From NCBI RefSeq assembly GCF_037975245.1, contig NC_092577.1, forward strand, positions 5,403,501 to 5,467,500: a stretch of DNA of 64,000 bases, read 5' to 3'. Numbering within the stretch: the first letter of the stretch is position 1; the number at the start of each line of letters is the position of its first letter. A program made the translations under genes and the position numbers. The notes under the pieces were generated by a model, which saw only the letters and a program-made list of their open reading frames with translations, searched no databases and was not told the origin of the DNA. The stretch comes from Apostichopus japonicus. Its lineage: Eukaryota > Echinodermata > Holothuroidea > Aspidochirotida > Stichopodidae. Below, in pieces: positions 10,308-19,500 of this stretch.

Positions 10308-10573
10308 TGTAAACTTGTTAGAATTAACAAATAACCATAATGTAATAATAACACAAGACAGGTTATTCCAGTTGTTGAGGCTCTGTATTCAATAGTAAAT
10401 GTGTGTATATAGTACTATAGTAGAACAATCTGTTATATAAGCTCGTTTACTCTTAAATCCATATTTGGGCATAGATAGGCTAGGATGGTGGCTGGGTCAG
10501 GGTAGGTATGTAACCTCCAGGTAGGACTGGCAGTGGTTGGTCTAAACTGCAGGTTGCAGTACAATATGTTACA
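10308..10573 (-). repeat. 5' LTR of the Gypsy element
   Basis: This is the partner of 977-1,242, 266 bp long. On the minus strand a TATATAA sequence lies mid-LTR and could be its TATA element. It is followed on the genome side by the target duplication CTCCC. Confidence 0.93.
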
Positions 10574-12040
10574 CTCCCACCTTATATATTGCAGCAAAAT
10601 GAATGGTAGAGTTTAGCCGAATCTAAAGTGATTTGACCGATCAAATTCTATGAACATAGGAAATTTTTTTTTGATTTTGGATTTCAATATTATGAATACG
10701 TTTAACAAGTAAGACATCTTCAGTTTTGAATAGTATAGTTTGTTTGTTTCACTAATTACTTCTCAATTCGGCAAATATAGCTTGTTTTAGTTTGAAGAAG
10801 AGGGTGAATAGGGTGGTGGATGCCATGGGATCCGGTCGTCCCATCCTTACTAGGGGAATCAAGTCCTTTGTTGCTGCATACGCTGATAATAATTATGCGC
10901 ATCATGGCGACTATACAGCATATCAGTCTACTGTGAACTATAAACTTGATGACGTGGACTTATATAGGCTATGAACATGCTACAGTAGGTTATAGGATAC
11001 TGTTAGGAAAACAGAAATGATTGTTAACTTACATGTTTGCTTGTCCAGATCTAAAAATGAATGGAACCCTCTCATACGCGGGCAGTATCTTCGAGACCAC
11101 TTACTTGCGTCGCAGGTATATCTCTTCGTCAGCTCTAGAGCAAAAAAAAAAACTCGCTGGCTTGAACAGACCTGGCGAAGGCTACATGTTGTTTGTGCCG
11201 CAAAGAATTGAGACACACCCTTTGTAAATAATCTATAACTGTGTTATGTGCATGCAGTAAGATCGTGCTAGCAGGGTGATATTCATTTCGGCAACAGGTG
11301 TACAAGATTGAACACTCGGGGAATTCCATATTATAAATTTGAGGGCGCCATCGTATGAGCAGGAGAGAGTAACTATATATACTGCACTGAAGCTGAAAGT
11401 CTATATCGTGGCATTCCTACCTAGCTGAAGACAATATTTTCATGTTGGAAAAAGGTTGATATTCAGTTGAAATATAAGGTTATCGTACAATCAAGATGTT
11501 GTAACGATATAAATAATGTAGATATTAAATTTTTTATTAATACAATTAAAAGGGGCTCTGAACTTTACTAGATATGTATTTCTTGTTTAGCCAGTGGATA
11601 GAGGATTTCGCTATCAGCGAGGAACTGACAATACTGCCCCCAAAACTGTAAAGGTCTATCAAATGTATCTGTATGCAATTTGTCGAGCCCACGTTGATTA
11701 CATTTCTAACATGTAGGCAATCCACGGTGTTGCAGGTCTCATGTACAGCAAACACCGATTTCAAATGAACAAATTTATTATTAGCTCCGCAATCGTGCAA
11801 TTCCGTTTTTGAAGTTAACATGACTACATTATGTTGTAAATCCAACACTGAAAAAAACCTAGGCTTGGAGTCCTGACTCCAGTATCATGCTTTAACAGTG
11901 ATACAATTGTTGTGAACTTTTCCCTTTTTTCATTTTAACAGTTTGAACACTGGGAAGATTATCACTCATGTCAACCAGTGAAATTCAAATGCCATGTGAA
12001 GGTAATTATACATTGAATAGGTCGACTTTGTCGTCTTTTG
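10574..12040. repeat. Duplicated non-coding segment, copy A, right part
   Basis: It aligns with 27,976-29,240. Shared landmarks include GATGACGTGGACTTATATAG (10,949-10,968), GAGGGCGCCATCGTATGAGCA (near 11,340; shared over about 20 bases) and AAATGCCATGTGAAGGTAAT (near 11,987). A 60-codon frame at 10,792-10,974 is not conserved as a frame in copy B, so I do not call a gene. Similarity ends soon after GGTCGACTTT near 12,030. Confidence 0.85.
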
Positions 12041-13839
12041 CGCTTAGACGCAGGGAATAGACCCTGGCTATACGCCTAATCACAGTGCAGTTTATGTATC
12101 GCGCGTACTCACGGACGCGCCTACCAGTAATAGGCTTGACCCGGACGCAAATGTGCAACGAGTCACAAACCTGCGAATTTCACACTCCCATGTTGAACGT
12201 GCTATCATTGCGTCGGACATTAACGCCGTTCTAACCCTTTGTGGCACGTAGAAATTTTTGGAAATTTCAACGACCGACAATAAAGTTAAGTTCGCGCATA
12301 ACTGGACCAGGCCAGGTATAATACCTGCCGTAACAGTTTTAGGTTCAGGCTAGTGCGTCCAAAGCTAGAACTAGGCTTATTGTAGGCTAAGATTACGCTC
12401 CTTATGTTCAATGTGCCTGAAACTAAGGACTGAGTATTGATATAAAATATAAATTTGACATTTAACCACGGGATATTTGATCTCGGTTCCCATGGCAACC
12501 ACATATTTTGATAGTAATTGACATTTCCATTATAACTATGAAGGATCCATGTCCATTCATTGTTCCCCCTGGAGTAATAGCAAGAAAACGATTTCACTAA
12601 ATTGACCTTTGACCTCTCGCTATTGTATCTGGGGGTCTGCGAGACACAAGGGTTCACCTGGGCCCCCATAAATCCACACACCGACACGTTTTGACCCCCC
12701 TCAGTCATTGTCTTCCGGTCACCCTGGGGTACCCTACCATGAATGACACCCCGAGAGTAGCTACTCTTGAAAATTAACCGATACAATGGTTACTGTTGTT
12801 ATGGTAACTGGCATAGCTGTATATGGCCCAACTGGTAAAGGGACTGCAATTCTCATCCCCTCCTTATGACAGCGATGAGATAATTAATATGAATCTATGA
12901 ACATTACCTTTAATGCTGGTCATACTCCAAATATATTTCGGACGATAGATGTGAACGTTGATAAATGATAAAATCAACTTCTTCGCATGATGTATTTTCA
13001 CGAAAAGCCTCCCTTTCTACTTCTATTGGAAATAACTTGCTATAACGACTCTCATAAGAACTTCGCTTCCGTTTTTTTGTTATAAAATATTTCAGATAAA
13101 TCTATTTTGAGGCGATATTTATATAAAGTTACTGTCAATGAAGATCATGCTTTTAAATATTGATGAGGGTGTAAAATTTATTTAAACAGCCACCCTCCTC
13201 CCCCCCCCCCCCAAAAAAAACGCGACGAGAAAAAATAGAGTCCGATAGAGTTAACAGTATGTTATCGTACAATTTGTTTATTAATCAAATTTATCTTATT
13301 CTAAACTACAGTTTCGATTATATCACGATAACATAAAGACTGTTAAACAGCTTAAGTTTGCTTATAAACAATTCTGTAACTATTGCATGATTAAGATATT
13401 GTTAAATATGCCGGTGTTTGCGTTCAAGCAGTAAATTTTTGCTCGATATTAAGATAATTTCACATATTGTAGAAGGTGAATTTGAAGCAAGCACATGTGA
13501 TTGTCAAATTGTTGACTGAGGACCAACTATTTTTCCATTTTATTTTGGATTTGGTAAGATTCCAACTATACCTTATGAATGAAGTTAACAAAGGAAGAAT
13601 AAATACATATGATGTATTCATATTGTTGCATCCACATTTTAAAGCAAAATATTGAATTAATGTTTCATCACAGGCTTCTGCTTTATATTCACTTTTGTTT
13701 CACTGCGGTTTCGGTCATTGCCATGATAAACAAATGCAAGTTAAGTTCGTTAAGATCCATGACATGTAGTCGTTACACAATTAATTCAGTTATTAGATGA
13801 TATACATAGTTAAATATATATCGAATCCAAATATCAGAT
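12041..13839. other. Intergenic, no gene recognised
   Basis: The stretch is AT-rich after 12,900. A 166-codon frame on the minus strand (12,286-12,786) has no recognisable motif and no splice or composition support. A poly-C run followed by poly-A lies at about 13,199-13,220. I see no RNA gene or transposon ends. Confidence 0.6.
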
Positions 13840-15390
13840 CTTGAAATATAATAGAGTACAGTAGTTCCAACTTACTGGAACAAGAGCAAAATAGGTAAAC
13901 TGAAAAGTACATTAAAATCGTCAGGATTTCTTAAACTAAGTGACTGTAAGATATTCAAAATTCTAAAATGAATATACAAAGTAATGCTATATATAACCCT
14001 TGATATTGGATGTGATGCCAGAATAGATTTATTCTTATCAGTCGCTTTTTTCCATGCATATTGTAGAATATCTAAATTTCAATGTACAATTGTTTCTATT
14101 CCTTTCTAAGACTGCTTTTTACGATGTGAAACAAGATGACAAGAAAAGAAGAAGAATAAGCTATAACCGTTAAACAAGTCGTGAAAATAGTTCCTCCGAT
14201 TATGGGTTCACGTTTATATTGCTTATGTAGTCCGTTCTGTCCTTGGATTTTCGATAATTCATATCAGTTTTATACTTTACAGGAAGAAAGATCCAGCTAT
14301 AAAACAAAATAGTGCGCCGGCTAGTCATACCTTATTACACATTCCTAGAAGTGTATGTCATTTTACCTTTTTCCATTTCTCTTAGAGACAATACCACAAA
14401 ATATAAAATAATAATGTAAACATACACACACTTTTTTAATTAGCATGATCCTCACAAAACATCAAATAGTCATAAAAGCATCAACTCTGGAATTTTTATA
14501 ATTTTGTATACATTTTCATCCAAAATGTAGCGAAATCAACGTCAAATATTCAGCAGAGCGATAATTGTGATGAAGAGAATACGTAATAACTCTTAAGAAC
14601 CTATTTTCCAATCTACTAAACAGGAAGAATAGTATAAGAAAACTGTACAAGAACGTAAACGATTAAACTAAGTCATTATAACATGTTTAACATTTAGAAT
14701 AAAGACAGAACATAAAGTTGTGTCACTATAGTTAGCTGATCAGAATTAAGATCAGTCATTAAAAACAGAGGAAACTATACAGAAAGAGACAGTAAAATAT
14801 GCACGGACAGAAAATAACATACTTCTACTTTGTATTATGTAAATTGTTTTTCCTAAAAAAGAAAGTTTTATCCAAGTATTGCAGCGTCTGGTTGTGTTTC
14901 ACGAAATATAGAAGATCCAATTAAATGTTTTGTTGTTGAAATATTGCCACAAGTGATCTCAAATAATTCTACAAGATCCCCCTGTTATCAACAATCATCA
15001 TGATGAAGTTAAAGCAAAGCTTACTACACCAATAGTTCCCTTTTTGAGTTCGTATAAAAATGATAACTCTTCTGATGAGTTGTTTAACCTCATTAAAAAA
15101 AATCATATTTGCGGAAAAAAAGAAATATTACCTTAACATGACCAGTGCTTTATTTGTCATATAGTACTCGATATCTTTTGGACCTTAATAAAATTGTCTC
15201 AAATTATACAAATGCACAATTAATATATCATATTTTGAAATATAACAAAGAACATAGTGTTTCAATTTACTTGAACAAGAGCAAAATATGTATACTGAAA
15301 AAGTACATAAAAATCGTCCTTACAAGAATTCATACAACTTAATGACTGTAAGATATTCAAAATTCTAAAATGAATATACAAAGTAACATT
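13840..15390. repeat. Diverged local duplication (about 1.4-kb offset)
   Basis: Segment 13,850-13,985 matches 15,240-15,388. Both contain GAACAAGAGCAAAATA, AAAGTACAT...AAATCGTC and GACTGTAAGATATTCAAAAT. A second weaker pair is CAGCGTCTG near 14,883 and 15,553. Order and orientation are the same, as expected from an old tandem duplication of roughly 1.4 kb or two copies of a repeat. No coding frame is supported. Confidence 0.6.
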
Positions 15391-16483
15391 CACGAACTGA
15401 AGCTAGGTTATGGGAATAACCAACGATCATTGTAGAAACGATAAGAAAAAATCAGTCAAGAAAAACAAAAAAATGCATCTGCAACGAAGCTAGACCCAAT
15501 TTGTCAGGCAGGACAATTATTACCTAAAATGACTTTATATAAGAAATATTACAGCGTCTGCAGGTTGTGTTCTCGGAAAACATGAGATGTTGAATTGTTG
15601 AATGTGATTGACCTACTATTTTCAACACAAAGTGTGAAACTGCAAACAGTAACATTATGTACATCTAGTCGATAGTTAGTTGAGATTAGTTTGTTAACCA
15701 TATTTACATAATATTCAGTTTGCTGTAAGTGCTAATTTAACGTAGGATCATATTAACACATACTTTTTGAAATGAGAAATTTAATAACATAAATAAATAT
15801 AGATGCAAGCATTGAATATTGTTTCACGTATAATGATATGTCTATAATGTAAAGATGGGAACAATAAACTGAGGCGTTATCTTTTCGTACAGATGCTTCT
15901 AAATTTTACAATGAACAAGTGACTTCAAAATAACTGTAATAATAATAATAATAATAATATGTAAACATATTAAATTCTATACTTATAATTTATATAATTT
16001 GGAAGCTGGTTCATAATTTCCTCCTAGCACTGGTTTTATCAGTGATTCCGTTGTTTTTAAGACTATTTGAACAGCAGAAGAAATACAAATATTATTATTT
16101 CACCAAATCACACGAAGGGTATCAACTAATTGAAGACAATTTATGTCATATAGGGATGTACATTCACAAAGCATCACTTGGGTTGATGGAGTTGTTTGTG
16201 TTCATCTACACATCTGAATTTCGCACACTTATCAAGAGCATATCCGGGGATGGAGTGTACAACCCCACAAAAGCACATAAAAATAGCTGTATGCAAAAAG
16301 TTAATTGAAGACCTAGGTACATACTTAATGTATAGCCTAAATATTTCCCTCCCGCACCCCTTAAGACCTCAAGGCCATTACCGATTCCTGCTTAGAATCC
16401 TGCATCCGTAGGATTTTAAGCAGCAGGATTATGCAGGATTATAACAGCTGTGATATATCCAAATAAAATGGAAATGGTGACAT
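15391..16483. other. Intergenic, AT-rich, with an (AAT)n run
   Basis: A short (AAT)n microsatellite lies at about 15,936-15,959. Frames of 88 and 71 codons at 16,042-16,411 show no motif. Near 16,395-16,440 the words GCAGGATT and TAGGATTT repeat a few times, forming a small imperfect repeat next to the end of the GTPase gene. Nothing else is recognised. Confidence 0.55.
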
Positions 16484-16489
16484 TTTATT
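16484..16489 (-). promoter_or_regulatory. Polyadenylation signal of the large GTPase gene
   Basis: The minus strand reads AATAAA about 25 bases beyond the stop codon of the GTPase gene. A very short 3' untranslated region would follow if this is used. Confidence 0.55.
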
Positions 16490-16512
16490 AAACATTAGCC
16501 AACGTTATTGAG

Positions 16513-19500
16513 TCAAGATACTTCTCGTAACACGTAGGCATTCCTCAAATCTTGAATAGCTTCCTCTCTAGTAATCTCGATCCAACCAAGTGGAATGTTT
16601 GCCTCCTTCCGCCCATACATCTTTGCGAAATCTTCGTTGAAGTTATTCATCACCCACTTCCAATACTTAACCGGAGATTGGTCTCGCACTGGTTGAATGA
16701 TCCAGTCAGGGAAGTGAGTTTGATAATCACGATACTTTTGTTTCACATTCCCTTCCCAATACGTATCATTGGAAGTTACGGAAGAGGTACATATATTACA
16801 TAAAAGCCTCTCTGAACCCTTGGAAGCTGTACCAACTAGTCCTTCTGGAAAGTGCAATTCTGCTCTGTGCTTTTCATGTTGCGCTGTCATATTGTCACAA
16901 GGCGCGTGGCATATTGGACATTGTGCAGTGCAACCACTGACATGTCTTGCTATTTCAGCCTGCGGCTTTGTTGGTAAAGCACGTAGCATCCTCTCCGCTT
17001 CTTGAATACACCCACTTCGGGGTATACCTAGAGTGTCCTTAATATCGCTTTCGATATCATCTTTCAGATAATTCTTAATTTGATCGGTAAAGAAGGATAA
17101 TTCTTTTACGTCAAAAAGAAGAATGGTTTTAACATCGTCATCCGAAATATGTAACGTTTCTACATTTTCTTTAATTGCCTTGAAAAAGTTCTTAATCCAA
17201 ATAGAATATTCACTTTCGCTTCCATTATTTTCATTTATGGGTTGTTTACTATGCAGTGAAACTGTAGAGTGTACGATTTCCAACAACGTGGGTATAATGT
17301 CTTGAACTTCCTCTTCGACCATTACTTCAACGAATGATTTGTTTTGCGTTGTAGAAACACAAACCTCTGCTATTTTACGAAGGGACCAGTCTTCTAAGAA
17401 TGTTGGCAGGTCTAGAATAAAATTGTAGTAATCTTGAAAGTCGTTATTAATTGCCATGTCCTCTAGTAGTTGTCCAAACATTTTAAACTTACTCGCAAAA
17501 TATGGGCAGTCTTCTCTCACAGCTTTGAAAATTGCAGGACCGAGATAGCATTTTATTCTGTCAGCAAGTTTTTCGTATAGTAATCTGGTGACGCTTGCTG
17601 ATGCACGGGTATCTTGAAAGGCACTAGAGAAGAGTGCATTAAAATCTTCCCAGAGGTTTTTCTTTTCTTTTGTGAGCAGCTCTCGTAAGGAATACTTTTC
17701 GTTGTATTTACATCTTCCTTCATAGATAATGGGTACGGCTTGGTTGCACACCTGTTCAAGGACTTTAATTTTGGTATCTTGTGATAAAAGTGTTCCGTCG
17801 AAATTACTATTCAGCTGCACAACCGATGTATCTATCAACTGTTTTATTATTGAAGGTTCAAAAGCAAAGTCATTTTCAATGTCACTTATAAGAATTGCAA
17901 GGGAAATTCCTACAATTTTGTCCACATTATCTTTGATGCCAGTCTGGTTAGGACCACCTTGAGCAAATTTTACTTTCAATCGCTTCATCAATCCATCTTT
18001 CAAAAGGTCTCTCTTTTCACCAACTTGGAACACGTACGAATATACTTCCCTTCTGACTTCCTCTTCTTCTACAGTCTTACTAGGATAGGATGCACATATC
18101 TCTTTGATCCAATCTTCCCACAGGGTCTCGAATGTCTGCCGTATTTGTTCGTTCGACATGTTTTCCAGTGTTTTAAGATCTGCGATATTACCACGCTGAG
18201 CTAACGCTTCTTGTCGCGCCATTTCACGGAGCTGGTTTCTACATACGGGAAGGAGATGGTCCATGTGATCTAACTGGTGAATACTTTCTTCAACTCTGTT
18301 CAGCGCGTCACGTGCATCTTGCTTAAAAGTGCGTCCCGTGAGCTCTAGATCGTGCAAAAATTCGTCCTCGAATTTGTGAAGTTGGTCATCATTATGCTCA
18401 ACGTTGTTTTTTAAGTAAGCACGAATAAGCGCTTCAAGACGACTACATTCTTCGTCAACAACATGATTAATTTCTTCCAACAAAGTTTGCTTTGTTTCAC
18501 TGACAAATGTTTTCGGAACATTCCTAAGTTTCTGCTGTGCATCGGACTCACTTTCCATTGTTTTCTGCCTCATTTCGATAACCCATTGGCCATATGTGTG
18601 TTGAAAAGTTTTATAACGCAAAGCAGTCACACAATTTTGAAAGCTGAATATGAAATTCTCCTCTTTTACTGCATTCCAAATGTTAGTTGTTCTCTCTGAG
18701 AATTGCCTTAGGGTACGGGATGTTTCTTTCAAGTCGTCGATTATTATCTTTCTCAACATCATGATCTTTTCACTGTAACGATGATTCGGGGGCGCCATTG
18801 CTCCTTGCCAGAGACTTGGGATGTATTGTACATTCTCGTTGCTCTTTAGATTGAAAACATCAGAGAACCGCGTGTATAGATAACCATAGCCTTCAGCATT
18901 TGCAGCTGCTGCAACTGCCTCATCTAGGCTTGTCAAAATAGCCTGTGTGCATGCTTCATTCTTTTCAACAGCTGCTAAGTCTGCGACGAACTGTTGAACA
19001 AGTCTGCAAGATGAGTCGATGTTTACCTCTCTCATGCGTATAAATGCATGCGCTGCTATCTGTAGCACGTCTGTCATATCTTTTCCTACTGTCTGTCCTG
19101 CGATATTAATAATTGTCGAATCTGCTAAACAAAGGGCAAAAGTTGCTAACTCATTATCATGTCTAAAATCTTCATGAAATGATCGCTCCGGAGCCTTCAG
19201 ACCCTCGGTGTCGATGACAATCAAATACTCAAATCGTGTGTCTGTTTGCAGCTCTTTGTGAACCTTAAGCAATTGAATGAATACCCCACGCGTGCATCGA
19301 CCAGCGCTTACCGCGAACTTCACTCCAAACATGCAATTAAGTAAGGTTGATTTACCACTGCTTTGGATACCGAGTACTGAAACTGCGCAGACTTTCGGAT
19401 TTCCCAGTTGTTCAGTTGCAGAAGCGAGCACTGCCTGTACCCATTTAATAGGAACTCTACCTACGTCGCCATCCAATATTTCCAATGTATATCCGTTAAT

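Larger units (their letters stand above)
977..10573 (-). mobile_element. Gypsy (Ty3)-type LTR retrotransposon, defective, with two nested insertions
   Basis: Two 266-bp LTRs (977-1,242 and 10,308-10,573) in the same orientation bracket gag and integrase remnants that read on the minus strand. By eye they differ at about nine positions. Each LTR starts TGTAA and ends TTACA on the minus strand. A 5-bp target duplication, CTCCC, flanks the whole element (972-976 and 10,574-10,578). A polypurine tract abuts the 3' LTR and a primer-site-like sequence abuts the 5' LTR. Two other transposons are inserted inside (1,703-5,080 and 7,004-10,257). Without them about 3 kb remains, roughly 2 kb short of a normal Gypsy element, because protease, reverse transcriptase and RNase H are missing between gag and integrase. 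Nonsense codons and frameshifts show it is dead. The integrase style resembles the widespread metazoan K02A2.6-like Gypsy proteins. Confidence 0.93.

Noticed and set aside
12286-12786. 166-codon minus-strand frame
   Set aside because: No recognisable domain and no splice or composition support; the DNA looks like ordinary non-coding sequence and length alone is weak evidence.
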